This document shows, piece after piece, positions 24,109 through 33,843 of a stretch of 64,000 bases of DNA (positions within the stretch are counted from its first letter, which is position 1; each line of letters opens with the position of its first letter). Under the pieces are notes generated by a model. The model worked only from the letters and a program-made list of their open reading frames with translations, did no database searches and was not told the DNA's origin. The translations under genes were made by a program, and so were the position numbers. Origin of the DNA: Urbifossiella limnaea (GTDB lineage Bacteria > Planctomycetota > Planctomycetia > Gemmatales > Gemmataceae); contig NZ_CP036273.1 in the NCBI RefSeq assembly GCF_007747215.1, positions 4,882,322 through 4,946,321 on the forward strand, written 5' to 3'.

Positions 24109-25371
24109 CTAGGTCGGCGAACCGCGCCGCAATACCAACATCTCCCGCCGCACCATCTCCAGCTTGTCCGCCCAGCGGAACTCCCGCCCCGCGCGATCCC
24201 GTCCGGCCTCGCCGAGCCGGACGCGCAACCCGGCATCGCACACGAGCCGCCGCAACCGATCCGCCAGCCCGGCCACGTCACCGCATCGCGCCTGCAACCC
24301 GTCGACCTCATCGCGCACGAGTTCCGCCGGCCCGCCCGCGCGGTAGACGAGGTTCGGCTTGCCGTTCGCCCACGCCTCCAGCAGCACCAGCCCGAACGAG
24401 TCCGACCGCGACGGCAGGGCGAAGGCGTCGATTCCGGCGTAGAAGTCGCGCTTCGCCGCCTCCGACAGCACGCCCAGCCGCACGACGCGGTCCCGGTGCG
24501 GGCAGCGATCCCACGCGGCGCGGAAGTTCGGCATCTCCGGCCCGGCCAGGACGAGGCGGAAGTCCTTCCCCGTCGCCCACACCCGGGCCGCGGCGTCGAG
24601 CAGGTCGACCGTACCCTTCTCGACGCTGGCGTTCGCCAGGTGCCCGACCACGGGTTCGCCCGGGCCGACGCGCCACGCCTGCCGGGCCGCAGCGCGGTCG
24701 CCGCCGGTACACTCCGCGGCATCGACGCCGAGCCCTTGCAACACGACACGCTCGGGACGCACGCCGAGTGACACCACGGTGTCACGCTCGACGCGGGTCT
24801 GCACGAACACGCGGTCGGCCTGTCGCAGCAGCCAGCGGAGGTGCGGCGTCGTGTACTGCCGGCGGGTGCGGTCGTGGGGGTCGGTGGGGTCCCCGGTGTG
24901 GAGGAACGGCGTGATGAGGAAGGGCACGCCGCGGCGCCGCGCCAGTCGAAGCGCGCAGGCGATCGGGAACGAGTACGGGAAGGCGGTGGCGTGGACCGCG
25001 TCGAGTGGTTCTGCGTATCGGCCGGCCGCGGCCCACATCGCGGGGCAGACCGGGTTGCACGGGGCCGTCAGCGCCTGCCAGCGGCGCACCGGCACGAGCG
25101 ACGCGGCCTTCAGCACGTAGCGCCGGCCGGGGAGCGCGAGCGGCGGGAAGCGGTGAACGGTCACCGGTCCGTCATCCGGCTCGGCGATTTCGCGCGAACC
25201 TCGCCACATGTCGGTGAGTCCGACGGCGGAGCTGGTGAACACCGTCACCGCGTCCCCGTGCGCCGTCAGGTAGTCCGCCAGCCGGGCGAAGTACGCCTCG
25301 CTCCCGCCGACCGCGGGCGGGTAGCGCTGGACGAAGTGGGCGACGCGCAGGGGCGACGTAGGATGATCCAC
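24109..25371 (-). CDS. GT4-family glycosyltransferase
   Basis: The 420-residue, two-domain GT-B enzyme has an N-terminal acceptor domain beginning RVAHFVQRYPPAVGGSEAYF. The C-terminal donor domain has VGHLANASVEKGTVDLL and the EX7E-like region LPSRSDSFGLVLLEAWANGK. It would use a nucleotide sugar in the cytoplasm for lipopolysaccharide-like, capsular or glycolipid synthesis. A GTG at 25371 is taken as the start. It is divergent from the aminotransferase gene, with only about 40 bases between the starts. Confidence 0.88.
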   Translation of the reverse strand: MDHPTSPLRVAHFVQRYPPAVGGSEAYFARLADYLTAHGDAVTVFTSSAVGLTDMWRGSREIAEPDDGPVTVHRFPPLALPGRRYVLKAASLVPVRRWQALTAPCNPVCPAMWAAAGRYAEPLDAVHATAFPYSFPIACALRLARRRGVPFLITPFLHTGDPTDPHDRTRRQYTTPHLRWLLRQADRVFVQTRVERDTVVSLGVRPERVVLQGLGVDAAECTGGDRAAARQAWRVGPGEPVVGHLANASVEKGTVDLLDAAARVWATGKDFRLVLAGPEMPNFRAAWDRCPHRDRVVRLGVLSEAAKRDFYAGIDAFALPSRSDSFGLVLLEAWANGKPNLVYRAGGPAELVRDEVDGLQARCGDVAGLADRLRRLVCDAGLRVRLGEAGRDRAGREFRWADKLEMVRREMLVLRRGSPT

Positions 25372-25415
25372 TGGCCCGCCGCTCCCTCAACCGACCCTCA
25401 CGGGTGACCCGCGAC

Positions 25416-26609
25416 ATGATCCGCACGTCGAAGCTGGCCGCGTCGATCCAGCCGTCCGCCACCATAGCCGCGGGGGCGAAGGCCCGTCAACTCAAGGCCG
25501 CCGGCGTGAAGGTGTTCGACTTCAGCCTCGGCGAGCCCGACTTCGACACGCCGAAGCACATCTGCGAGGCCGCCGAGAAGGCCGCACTCGGCGGCCAGAC
25601 GCACTACACGCCGACCGCCGGCACCGCCGAGGTGAAGGCCGCCGTGGTCCGCTGGTACAAGCGGGTGTACGGCTACGAGTTCGGCCCGGAGAACGTCATC
25701 GTCTCGAACGGGGCCAAGCACTCGCTCCACAACGCCCTCGCCGCCACCGTCGGCCCGGGCGACGAGGTCGTCATCCTGGCCCCGTACTGGGTGAGCTACT
25801 CCGACCTGGTGTCGATGACGGGCGCGACGCCGGTGCTGGTGAACACGACCGCGGCGAGCGGCTTCAAGGCCAGCCCCGCGCAGGTCGCCGCGGCCCTGAC
25901 GCCGCGGACGCGGATGCTGATGCTCAACTCGCCGTCGAACCCGACCGGCAGCGTCTATACCCGGGCCGAGATCGAGGCCGTGGTGGACGCCCTGCCCCCC
26001 GAGGTGGCCATCCTCAGTGACGAGATTTACGAGCAGCTCACCTACGGCACCGCGAGCCCGACGTGCGTGGCGACGCTGAAGCCGGGCCTCCGCGAGCGGA
26101 CGATCACCGTCAGCGGCGCGAGCAAGAGCTACGCCATGACGGGCTGGCGGATGGGCTGGTGCGTGGCCCCCGCGGCGGTGGTGAAGGCGATGGACACGAT
26201 CCAGAGCCAGGAGACGAGTTGCCCGTCGAGCGTGAGCCAGGCCGCGCTGATCGCGGCGCTCGACGGCCCGCAGGCGTGCGTCGCCGAGATGCGGGCCGAG
26301 TTCGCCGCCCGCCGCGAGCTGACGCTGAAGCTGCTGAACGGCATCCCCGGCCTCGTGGTGCCGAACCCGGAGGGGGCGTTCTACGCCTTCTTCGACGTGT
26401 CACACTTCTTCGGCAAGAGCTTCGGCGGCAAGCCGGTCACGGACTCGCTCTCGTTCTGCGCGGCGCTGCTGGAGCAGGCGCACGTGAACCTCGTGCCCGG
26501 CTCCGCGTTCGGCGCGGAGGGCTTCGCCCGGATGTCGTTCGCCACCGGCCGGCCGACGATCGAGGCGGGGCTCGGCAAGCTCCGCGAGTGGCTCGCCACC
26601 GCGGTGTGA
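25416..26609 (+). CDS. Class I/II pyridoxal-phosphate aminotransferase (aspartate aminotransferase type)
   Basis: The protein has 397 residues from the ATG at 25416. A GTG four codons earlier is possible, but homologues begin near IQPSATIA. Visible features are FSLGEPDFDTPKHI, LNSPSNPTG, ILSDEIYEQLTY and the PLP-lysine motif SGASKSYAMTGWRMGW (Lys237). It belongs to subgroup I-gamma, which transaminates aspartate and, in some members, prephenate. It is followed by an ornithine cyclodeaminase-like gene and cinA with small gaps, so the three probably form an operon of amino-acid and cofactor metabolism. Confidence 0.9.
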   Translation: MIRTSKLAASIQPSATIAAGAKARQLKAAGVKVFDFSLGEPDFDTPKHICEAAEKAALGGQTHYTPTAGTAEVKAAVVRWYKRVYGYEFGPENVIVSNGAKHSLHNALAATVGPGDEVVILAPYWVSYSDLVSMTGATPVLVNTTAASGFKASPAQVAAALTPRTRMLMLNSPSNPTGSVYTRAEIEAVVDALPPEVAILSDEIYEQLTYGTASPTCVATLKPGLRERTITVSGASKSYAMTGWRMGWCVAPAAVVKAMDTIQSQETSCPSSVSQAALIAALDGPQACVAEMRAEFAARRELTLKLLNGIPGLVVPNPEGAFYAFFDVSHFFGKSFGGKPVTDSLSFCAALLEQAHVNLVPGSAFGAEGFARMSFATGRPTIEAGLGKLREWLATAV

Positions 26610-26634
26610 CTGAACCGCCCACCGGGGTGCGACG

Positions 26635-27585
26635 ATGCTGTACCTGACCGAGGCCGAGGTCGGCCGGCTGCTGACGATGGACCTGGCGCTGGACGCGGTC
26701 GCCGCCGCGTTCCGCAAGCTCGGGTGCGACGAGGCCGAGAACGTGCCGCGCCGCCGCTGCCAGACCGACCGGCTGATGCTGCACGTCCTCCCCGCCGCGG
26801 CCAAGACGCTCGGTGCCGTCGGCTTCAAGGCCTACACCACCCCGCGCGACGGTCCAGCCCGCTTCCACGTCACGCTGTTCGACCCGGCTACGGGGGAGAT
26901 GTCGGCACTGATCGAGGCGGACCTGCTCGGCCAGTTCCGCACCGGCGCCGCGTCCGGCGTGGCGACGAAGAAACTGGCCCGCGCCGACGCCGCGACTGCC
27001 GGCTGCATCGGCACCGGCAAGCAAGCCCGCACGCAGGTGCTGGCGGTGTGCAAGGTGCGGGCTCTGAAGCAGGTGAAGGTGTACGGCCGCGACGCCGACC
27101 GCCGCACCGCCTTCGCCGCGCGACTGACCGCCGAGACGGGCGTCGAGGTCGTGCCCGTCGCGTCCGCGGAAGAGGCCGTGCGCGGCCTCGACATCGTCAT
27201 CACCGTCACGAACGCTCGCGAGCCGGTGCTGAACGGCGCGTGGCTCGCGGACGGCTGCCACGTCAACCTCGCGGGCTCGAACTTCCTGTCGCGGGCGGAG
27301 GCGGACGTGGAGGTCTTTCGTCGCGCCGCCGTGGTGACGGTCGACAGCAAGGAGCAGGCCCGGCTGGAGGCCGGCGACCTGGTGGCGCCGATCAACGAGC
27401 ACGTGCTGAGCTGGGCGGACGTGTTCGACTTCGGCCCGCTGCTGGTGGGCAAGTACCCGGGCCGCGAGTCGCCGGCGGACGTGACGGTGTTCAAGTCGCT
27501 CGGCCTGGGCATCGAGGACGTGGCCGTCGCCGCCCGCGTGCTGGAGTTGGCCCGCCAGCAGGGCATCGGCCGCGAACTCTTGTGA
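26635..27585 (+). CDS. Ornithine cyclodeaminase/mu-crystallin family protein
   Basis: The 316-residue protein has the family N-terminus ([18 protein letters not shown]), GFKAYTT with the substrate-contacting Lys, and [14 protein letters not shown]. The NAD-binding Rossmann motif is [15 protein letters not shown]. The family includes ornithine cyclodeaminase, alanine dehydrogenase of the archaeal type, and ketimine reductases. Sequence alone does not choose among them. Its position right after an aminotransferase would fit reduction or deamination of an amino-acid-derived imine. Confidence 0.88.
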   Translation: MLYLTEAEVGRLLTMDLALDAVAAAFRKLGCDEAENVPRRRCQTDRLMLHVLPAAAKTLGAVGFKAYTTPRDGPARFHVTLFDPATGEMSALIEADLLGQFRTGAASGVATKKLARADAATAGCIGTGKQARTQVLAVCKVRALKQVKVYGRDADRRTAFAARLTAETGVEVVPVASAEEAVRGLDIVITVTNAREPVLNGAWLADGCHVNLAGSNFLSRAEADVEVFRRAAVVTVDSKEQARLEAGDLVAPINEHVLSWADVFDFGPLLVGKYPGRESPADVTVFKSLGLGIEDVAVAARVLELARQQGIGRELL

Positions 27586-27598
27586 CCCGGGACACCCC

Positions 27599-28864
27599 AT
27601 GAAGGCCGAGATTCTGTCGATCGGCAGCGAGATCACCAGCGGCCAGAACCTCGACACGAACGGCCAGTGGCTCAGCCGCCGGCTCGCCGAGATCGGCATC
27701 GCCGTCGGGTTCCACACCACCGTCGCCGACGACCTGGCCGACAACGTCGCGGTTTTCCGCGCTGCCACCGAGCGGGCCGACCTGGTTCTTGCCACCGGCG
27801 GGCTCGGGCCGACGCAGGACGACCTGACCCGCGAGGTCATCGCCGCCGTCGCCGGGGTGCCGCTCGTGGAGGACGCCGACTCGCTCGCGCACATCCGCGG
27901 CATGTTCGCCCGCCGCGGCCGCGAGATGCCGGAGCGGAACCGCGTGCAGGCGCTGCTCCCGGTCGGTGCCGAGGTGCTGTTCAACGCCGCCGGCACCGCA
28001 CCCGGGGTGTGGATGCGGATCGGGCGCTCCACGATCGCGGCGATGCCCGGCGTGCCGAGCGAAATGTTCCGGATGTTCGAGGAGCAGGTGAAGCCGCGGC
28101 TGCTGCGGGCCGGCGTCGGCGGCGGCGTGGTCGTGCAGCGGAAGCTGAACACGTTCGGCCTCGGCGAGTCGGCCGTCGAGGACAAGGTCGCCGACCTGAC
28201 CCGCCGCGGGCACGTCCCCGAGGTCGGCATCACCGTGAGCGACGCCGTGGTTTCGCTCCGCATCCTGGCGTCGGCCGGCTCACTGGCCGAGGCACAGGCG
28301 CAGATCGCCCCCGTCGAGCAGGCGGTCCGCGAGCGGCTCGGCGAGTTGGTGTTCGGCGCCGAGGACGAGGAGCTTCAGGACGTGGTCGTCCGCGAGTTGA
28401 AGGAGCGCGGCGTGACGCTGGCGAGCGCCGAGAGCATCACCGGCGGGCTGGTCGCGCACCGCGTGTGCCTCGTGCCGGGGGCGAGCGACGTGTTCCGCGG
28501 CGCGGCGGTGACGTACACGGACGACGTGAAGGCCCGCGAGTTGGGCGTGCCGCGCGAGCTGCTGGCGCGGGTCGGGGCGGTGAGCGAGCCGGTGGCGCGG
28601 GCGATGGCCGAGGGCGTGCGGGCGAAGTTCGGCACCGACCTGGGCGTGGCCACGACCGGCTTCGCCGGGCCGGGAGGCGGCACCGACGCGGACCCGGTGG
28701 GGACGGCGTACGTGGCGTTGGCACACGCCGGCGGCACGGAGGCGGCGCGGTACGGGTGGCTCGGCACGCGGGCCGAGGTGATGAGTCGCACGGCGAAGTT
28801 CGCGCTGAATCTGGTGCGGCTCCATCTGAGCCGCTTGCCGCCGGCCGGGGTCACCGGCGGATGA
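27599..28864 (+). CDS. cinA: CinA-family protein (nicotinamide-nucleotide amidase/pyrophosphatase)
   Basis: The 421-residue protein has two domains. The N-terminal COG1058/MoCF-like domain (about 1-170) has [17 protein letters not shown] and [16 protein letters not shown]. The C-terminal CinA amidase domain (about 260-415) has [16 protein letters not shown] and [16 protein letters not shown]. Full-length CinA proteins recycle pyridine nucleotides by deamidating NMN and hydrolysing ADP-ribose-type substrates. It starts 13 bases after the preceding stop. Its last 14 bases overlap the convergent cytochrome gene. Confidence 0.93.
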   Translation: MKAEILSIGSEITSGQNLDTNGQWLSRRLAEIGIAVGFHTTVADDLADNVAVFRAATERADLVLATGGLGPTQDDLTREVIAAVAGVPLVEDADSLAHIRGMFARRGREMPERNRVQALLPVGAEVLFNAAGTAPGVWMRIGRSTIAAMPGVPSEMFRMFEEQVKPRLLRAGVGGGVVVQRKLNTFGLGESAVEDKVADLTRRGHVPEVGITVSDAVVSLRILASAGSLAEAQAQIAPVEQAVRERLGELVFGAEDEELQDVVVRELKERGVTLASAESITGGLVAHRVCLVPGASDVFRGAAVTYTDDVKARELGVPRELLARVGAVSEPVARAMAEGVRAKFGTDLGVATTGFAGPGGGTDADPVGTAYVALAHAGGTEAARYGWLGTRAEVMSRTAKFALNLVRLHLSRLPPAGVTGG

Positions 28865-30791
28865 GTAGCAGGTACCAGTCGGACGCGGCCTGCCGGGCGT
28901 CGGGGCGGGTGTAGAGGGCGAGTGCGGCGTCGACCTCGCGGCGGGCGGCGGCCGCGTCGCCCTGGCGCTGGCGGGCGGCGGCCAGCAGCAACCTCGGCCG
29001 CGGGTGAATCGGGTTCAGCACCAGCGCCGCCCGCGCGTCGGCTTCCGCCCCGGGCCAGTCGCCGCGCAAGCCGCGCGAGGTGCCCCGTGCCAACAGCGGC
29101 TCGACCGCCGAAGGTGTCAGTCGCGCCCACGCCGAAGCCGCTTCCTCCGCCACGTCGTAGCGCCCCGCCGCGGTCGCGGCCGCCGCCAGTTCCGCGAGCG
29201 CCGCTTCCGACTCGGGTGCGCCTCTCGCTGCCGAGCGCGCTTCGGCGAGCCGTTCGGGGTCGCGGCCGGCCACGCCCAGCGCGATCGAACGGGCCACGCG
29301 CGCGTGGGTGTCGTCGGGCCACTTTTCCACTGCCGCCGCCAGCCGGTCCGCTGCGGAGGCCGCGAGCGATGCCTTTCCCGACGACGGCGCGGCGCCAACC
29401 AATTCGGCCAGGGCGATCCCGACGGCACGGTCGGCTTCGAGGCCGGCCACGGCGTGCGGCCCGGTGCGGAAGGTGACGAGCGGGTCGGTCCCCGGCGTGA
29501 AGCCGCGCGGCGGCGTGTCGGCGACCGGGCGGCGCGGCACGCTGTGGTTCGTCACGCTGGCGTGGACGATGTTCGAGCTGTCGCCGCGCGGCATGTGGCA
29601 CGCCACGCAACTGTCGGCGCGCGCGGCCCGCTCGGCCGCCGGGGCGACGCACGGCCGCGACTCGTGGCACGTCTGACAGCGGCCGCGGTAGAACGCCGCC
29701 TTCGCCGCCGGTGCCGGCACCGCGTGCGGGTCGTGGCAGCTGACGCAGCCGAGCGCCCCCCCGCTGCCGGTGAAGCACTTGCTCTTTTCCATCTGCTCGA
29801 CCTGCCCGACCGAGCGCCGAGCCTCGACCAGGTCCGGGTGCCGCACCATCACGGTGACGAACAGTTCGAGCGGTAGACCGGGGCGGTATTCGGCCACGTC
29901 GCGGCCGCGGCGGGCGACGCGGGCCTGCCCCTGGAGGTGGCACTGCTCGCACACCGCGCCGCGGAGGGCGGGCGGCAGGTGCTTCGGGTTCACGACCGAC
30001 GTGTCGCGGCCGGCAGTCGCCGGCCCCGTGGTTCGCTCGGCGACGTGAAGCGACCCCGGCCCGTGGCAGCGCTCGCAGCCGACGGACGGCTCGGGCGCCA
30101 CGACCGGCTCGCGGTAGCGGTTCACCGCCCCGGCCACGGCTTCGACCCGGTCCACGTGGCAGAACAGACAGCCGGCGATGACCGGTCGGCGGCCGCCGTT
30201 GCCGGCCAGGTCGAAGCCCGGCGACAGGTCCCAGCGGCCGCCGTCCGGCGTGAACCAGCTGACCGGAGACTGCCACGCCGCGCCGTGATCGAGCGTGAGG
30301 TACGACCGGCCGCGCGTGCCCGAGCCGATCGCCAGGTCCGCGGGCACGACGTAGTCGCCCACGGCGGTGCGGACGCGGTGGACGACGCGGTCCTTGTCGC
30401 GCTCGACGGCGAGTTCGTGCGGCCCGACCTTGCAGGGGTTGTGCGCCGCGGCGTCGTACCGCTCCACCGGCCCGCCGCCGCCGCCGACCCACGCCGCCGA
30501 CCGGCCCATCGGGTGACTGCGGTAGGCGGCCGTGACCGCGGGGTGACACGCGGCGCAGGCGGCGTCGCCGACGTAGCGGGCGTCGGGGCGGACGTTGCGG
30601 AAGTCGGTGGCGAACGTCACGCGCGGGTCGGGCGGCGGCGGGCCGTGGGCGACTTCGGGTTCGTCCGGCTCGACCGGCGGCGGCTCGGGCGCCGGCGTGC
30701 GGAACAGGAACCACCCGCCGGCGGCCACGGCCGCGACGAACACGCCGAGGAGGACCACGGCCGGCAGCGGCGACGTTCGGGCGGTGGTCAT
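28851..30791 (-). CDS. Seven-haem c-type cytochrome with C-terminal TPR-like repeats
   Basis: The 646-residue protein has an N-terminal membrane anchor ([19 protein letters not shown]) and a Pro-rich linker. Seven CxxCH motifs follow: CAACH (79-83), CLFCH, CERCH, CEQCH, CVSCH, CQTCH and CVACH. Regularly spaced His residues (for example SHPMGRS) could be distal ligands, as in cytochrome c554/doxx-CXXCH families. The last 200 residues are Ala-rich helical repeats of TPR type ([32 protein letters not shown]). It is likely periplasmic and anchored, with an electron-transfer or redox role. A DUF1573 gene lies just upstream on the same strand. Confidence 0.9.
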   Translation of the reverse strand: MTTARTSPLPAVVLLGVFVAAVAAGGWFLFRTPAPEPPPVEPDEPEVAHGPPPPDPRVTFATDFRNVRPDARYVGDAACAACHPAVTAAYRSHPMGRSAAWVGGGGGPVERYDAAAHNPCKVGPHELAVERDKDRVVHRVRTAVGDYVVPADLAIGSGTRGRSYLTLDHGAAWQSPVSWFTPDGGRWDLSPGFDLAGNGGRRPVIAGCLFCHVDRVEAVAGAVNRYREPVVAPEPSVGCERCHGPGSLHVAERTTGPATAGRDTSVVNPKHLPPALRGAVCEQCHLQGQARVARRGRDVAEYRPGLPLELFVTVMVRHPDLVEARRSVGQVEQMEKSKCFTGSGGALGCVSCHDPHAVPAPAAKAAFYRGRCQTCHESRPCVAPAAERAARADSCVACHMPRGDSSNIVHASVTNHSVPRRPVADTPPRGFTPGTDPLVTFRTGPHAVAGLEADRAVGIALAELVGAAPSSGKASLAASAADRLAAAVEKWPDDTHARVARSIALGVAGRDPERLAEARSAARGAPESEAALAELAAAATAAGRYDVAEEAASAWARLTPSAVEPLLARGTSRGLRGDWPGAEADARAALVLNPIHPRPRLLLAAARQRQGDAAAARREVDAALALYTRPDARQAASDWYLLLIRR

Positions 30792-30870
30792 GGCTCCCCG
30801 GCTCCGGCGCGGACACGCGGGGTGATTCTACGACCCACCGGCGCCGGCCGCGCCGCCCGGCGTGCGACCG

Positions 30871-31284
30871 CTACCGGCCGGTCCCCCTCGCGCCGATCTC
30901 GACGGTGCGGATGCCGCCGTCCTCCAGGAACACGGCGATCCGCAGGTCGAACGGGCCGGGCTCGCGGACCTTCAGGTCGCACTCGTACCGGAACGTCTCG
31001 CCGGGGCCGACGGTGACCTGCCCGTGGTGCCGCGACCGGATGCACACCGTGCCGGCGCACCCCTCGTTCAGGCCGACGATCCGCCGCGGCCGGTCGGCGG
31101 GGTTGGTCATCTCGAACGTCAGCACGCGGTCGCCGACGGGCACCTCGCCCACGTCGAGGACTTCCGGCGCCACTACCCACGGCGGCTCGGGTTCGTTCAT
31201 CCGCTGCTCGCGGCGGTACTCGACGACGGCCAGGACGCCGCACACCACCTCCGCGAGTCCGCTCAGGCACGCCGCCGCACGCAA
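30871..31284 (-). CDS. DUF1573 protein, membrane-anchored
   Basis: The Ig-like DUF1573 domain is clear: APEVLDVGEVPVGDRVLTF, NPADRPRRIVGLNEGC, VTVGPGETFRYECDL. The start is uncertain. A TTG at 31284 with a GGAGGG site 5 bases upstream adds a hydrophobic anchor (AACLSGLAEVVCGVLAVV) and gives 137 residues. An ATG at 31200 would give 109 residues without an anchor and has a poor ribosome binding site. I prefer the TTG. These domains are common in planctomycete exported proteins; function unknown. It lies 79 bases upstream of the multihaem cytochrome gene, probably in the same operon. Confidence 0.75.
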   Translation of the reverse strand: MRAAACLSGLAEVVCGVLAVVEYRREQRMNEPEPPWVVAPEVLDVGEVPVGDRVLTFEMTNPADRPRRIVGLNEGCAGTVCIRSRHHGQVTVGPGETFRYECDLKVREPGPFDLRIAVFLEDGGIRTVEIGARGTGR

Positions 31285-31310
31285 AGCACGCCCTCCGGTT
31301 TGCAGCGAAG

Positions 31311-31411
31311 TTGAACCGCCAAGGCGCCACGTCGCCAACTTAACCACGACCCAATTTTTCTCGATTCAGTGGCTTGTCCGGTAATGGCGTCTTGGCGTCT
31401 TGGCGGTTCAA
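31311..31411. repeat. Inverted repeat element with CGCCAAGACGCC-type arms
   Basis: Arms of 19 bases (31311-31329 and 31393-31411) match at 18 positions. The right arm also carries an additional tandem copy of TGGCGTCT. The spacer is AT-richer than its surroundings. It lies between the DUF1573 gene and a DUF1559 remnant and contains that remnant's stop codon. It resembles dispersed palindromic repeats in design and recalls the palindrome between sbcD and sbcC. Confidence 0.75.
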
Positions 31412-31580
31412 CCCCCCGCGTTGACGGCCTCGCTGCCGGCGCGGGACGCCAGCGCCGGCATCACCGCGTCCGCGTCGTACCGCAGGAACCGCACCGAGGC
31501 GTCGGCGAGGGCGAAGTTGGCGCCGCCGGGGTGCGGGCTCCAGAAGTGGAACATGCCGCACAAATCGTGACGCCGTCGGC
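31408..31580 (-). pseudogene. C-terminal remnant of a DUF1559 pseudopilin gene
   Basis: The frame reads GMFHFWSPHPGGANFALADA and then SVRFLRYDADAVMPALASRA before a stop at 31408. This is the H-X9-DG end of a DUF1559 protein, with DAS in place of DGS. No prepilin signal or DUF1559 body lies upstream: the frame instead runs antisense into the DUF1501 gene. I therefore call it a truncated remnant. The upstream limit near 31580 is approximate. Confidence 0.7.
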
Positions 31581-31618
31581 AGGCTGTGGTATCATCCTGC
31601 CACGTCGAGGGCACACCC

Positions 31619-32896
31619 ATGCTGAGCGTATACGGCCGGCCCACACGGCTTTGCGACGGAATCACCCGCCGCGAGGTGCTGCGCGTCGGCGGGCTCGCCT
31701 TCGGCGGGCTGACACTCGCCGACGTGCTCCGCGCCCGTGACGCCGGCGCGCCGCGCACCAAGTCGGTCATCATGGTGTGGCTCCGCGGCGGGGCGAGCCA
31801 CATCGACAGCTACGACCCCAAGCCGGACGCCCCGGCCGAGATCCGCGGCGAGTTCGGCACCATCCCGACCGCGCTGCCCGGCGTCCGCTTCACCGAGCAC
31901 CTGCCGTTGCAGGCGCGACTCGCCGACCGGCTCGCCGTCATCCGCGGCATCCACTCCGTGGACATCGGCGACCACACGCCGCACTACATCCTGACCGGCT
32001 TCCCCGACCGCGGCAGGCGGCCCGTCCTCGGCTCCGTGGTCAGCCACTTGCGCGGCCCGGCCGGCGGGCTGCCGCCGTACGTCAGCCTCATGTACGACCC
32101 GCCGAAGCTCTACGACAACGAGGGGCCGACGTACCTCGGGCCGGCGCACCGGCCGTTCGTGCCGCGGCGCGAAGGGCTGGCGAACCTCAGCCCGGCGCGC
32201 GGCGTTTCGACGGAGTTGCTGAACGACCGCACCGCCCTGCTCCGCCGCTTCGACACCATCAACCGCGAGCTAGACCACACCGGCGGTATGGCCGCGCTGG
32301 ACTCACACGCCCAACGAGCGCTGGAGATGGTGGCGTCGCCGCGGGTGCGCGAGGCGTTCGACCTGTCGAAGGAGCCGCTCGCGGCGCGGGAGCGGTACGG
32401 CAAGTACTGCGAGACGTTCCTGCAAGCCCGCCGGCTGGCCGAGGCCGGCGTCGCGGTGGTGACGCTGAAGGTGGGCGACTGGGACACGCACGAGAAGAAC
32501 TTCATCGACCACAAGGACCAGCTGCCGCAACTGGACCGCGGCGTTCACGCGCTCGTGACCGACCTGTACGACCGCGGGTTGCAGGACGACGTGGCGGTGG
32601 TGGTGTGGGGCGAGTTCGGCCGCGCCCCGCGGGTGAGCCGCGGCGACGGCCGCGACCACTGGCCGGACGCCGGCGCGGCGGTGGTTTTCGGCGGCGGGTT
32701 CCGCGTCGGCCAGGTGATCGGCGACACTGACGGCCACGGCGGCCGGTCGCGCGGGGTGCCGTACACGCCGGCGAACGTCCTGTCGAGCCTGTACCGGCAC
32801 CTCGGCATCGACCCGGCGACGACGCTCCCCGACCACGCCGGCCGGCCGATGCACCTCCTCGACGACCGGGCGCCGGTGCGCGAGCTGAACGGGTGA
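31619..32896 (+). CDS. DUF1501 family secreted protein
   Basis: The protein has 425 residues from the ATG at 31619. It begins with a twin-arginine-like region (TRREVLRVGGLAFGGLTLADV). The DUF1501 (sulfatase-like alkaline phosphatase fold) body has SVIMVWLRGGASHIDSYDPK, VIRGIHSVDIGDHTPHYILT, LKVGDWDTHEKNF and VVVWGEFGRAPR. These metal-binding residue clusters are typical. Planctomycetes have many copies, often next to DUF1549/DUF1553 cytochrome genes; no such partner is here. The function is undetermined. The stop is 14 bases from the end of the convergent hydrolase gene. Confidence 0.88.
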   Translation: MLSVYGRPTRLCDGITRREVLRVGGLAFGGLTLADVLRARDAGAPRTKSVIMVWLRGGASHIDSYDPKPDAPAEIRGEFGTIPTALPGVRFTEHLPLQARLADRLAVIRGIHSVDIGDHTPHYILTGFPDRGRRPVLGSVVSHLRGPAGGLPPYVSLMYDPPKLYDNEGPTYLGPAHRPFVPRREGLANLSPARGVSTELLNDRTALLRRFDTINRELDHTGGMAALDSHAQRALEMVASPRVREAFDLSKEPLAARERYGKYCETFLQARRLAEAGVAVVTLKVGDWDTHEKNFIDHKDQLPQLDRGVHALVTDLYDRGLQDDVAVVVWGEFGRAPRVSRGDGRDHWPDAGAAVVFGGGFRVGQVIGDTDGHGGRSRGVPYTPANVLSSLYRHLGIDPATTLPDHAGRPMHLLDDRAPVRELNG

Positions 32897-32910
32897 CGCA
32901 GCCTGAGGCT

Positions 32911-33840
32911 TCAGCCGAGCGGGTGCTTCGCCAGGAACTCTTTGACCTTCCCGATCGCCTCGTCGCCGGCGTCCTCGAGCAGGTAGTGCCCGCAGTCGGG
33001 CCACGTGTGGGTCTCGGCGTGCGGGAAGTGGCGCTGCCACTCGGCCAGGAAGTGCTTGTCGAACACGAAGTCCTTCATCCCCCACAGCAGCAGCGTCGGC
33101 ACCCCGCGGAACCGCTCCAGTGACAACGCGGTGTCACGCACGATGTCGTAGCCGGGGTCCGATTCCGACAACGGAATGGTCTGCACGAACTTCAGCACGG
33201 CGACGCGGTGTTCGGGCGTGTCGTAGGGTGCGAGGTACATCGAACGCACGTCCCGCGGCAGCGGCCGTCGCGTGACGCACCACCGCGCCGCGGCCCGGCA
33301 GAAGGCGTTCCGCTTGAGGATGAGCCACGCCCCGAGCCGCGAATTGCGGCCGACCCGCAGCGTGACCGGCAGCGGCTTCGACGCCGGCAGCGGGAACGCC
33401 CCCGTGTTCGTGGCGACGATCCGCTTCACGCGCTCCGGGTGGCGGGCGGCGTAGGCCATGCCGATCATGCCGCCCCAGTCCTGCACCACGAGCGTGACGT
33501 TTTCGCGCACCCCGAGGTGCTCCAGCAGCGCCTCCAGGTCGTCGACGCGGGACTTCAGCGCGTAGTCGTAGAGCGACTCGGGCGGCTTGTCGGACAGGCC
33601 ACAGCCGATGTGGTCGGGCACGATGCAGCGGTACTTGTCGCGCAGCGCGAGGACGAGGTTGCGGAAGTAGAACGACCACGTCGGGTTGCCGTGAACCATG
33701 ACGACGGGGTCGCCGGCGCCCTCGTCGAGGTAGCTGAGGTGGAGGCCGCTGCGGTCGAAGGTGTGGGGCGTGAACGGGTACAGGCCGGGGTGGGGGAGAG
33801 CCGCTACTTCATTCCGCATTCCGCGCTCCGCGTTCCACAC
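32911..33840 (-). CDS. oleB: OleB-like alpha/beta hydrolase (beta-lactone decarboxylase candidate)
   Basis: The protein has up to 309 residues from a GTG at 33840; an ATG at 33819 is an alternative. The alpha/beta hydrolase core is of haloalkane-dehalogenase type: VMVHGNPTWSFYFRN (oxyanion region), nucleophile Asp121 in VVQDWGGMIG, and the C-terminal His in PDCGHYLLED. OleB belongs to this class and turns cis-beta-lactones into alkenes. The gene starts 3 bases after the oleA-like stop, which strongly favours OleB over a dehalogenase. The first residues are encoded by a short degenerate GCGGAAT repeat, so the exact start is uncertain. Confidence 0.75.
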   Translation of the reverse strand: MWNAERGMRNEVAALPHPGLYPFTPHTFDRSGLHLSYLDEGAGDPVVMVHGNPTWSFYFRNLVLALRDKYRCIVPDHIGCGLSDKPPESLYDYALKSRVDDLEALLEHLGVRENVTLVVQDWGGMIGMAYAARHPERVKRIVATNTGAFPLPASKPLPVTLRVGRNSRLGAWLILKRNAFCRAAARWCVTRRPLPRDVRSMYLAPYDTPEHRVAVLKFVQTIPLSESDPGYDIVRDTALSLERFRGVPTLLLWGMKDFVFDKHFLAEWQRHFPHAETHTWPDCGHYLLEDAGDEAIGKVKEFLAKHPLG

Positions 33841-33843
33841 GGC

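Noticed and set aside
32911-33840. Haloalkane dehalogenase as the function of the hydrolase
   Set aside because: The fold and nucleophile fit, but close linkage to an oleA-like gene makes the homologous OleB role more likely.
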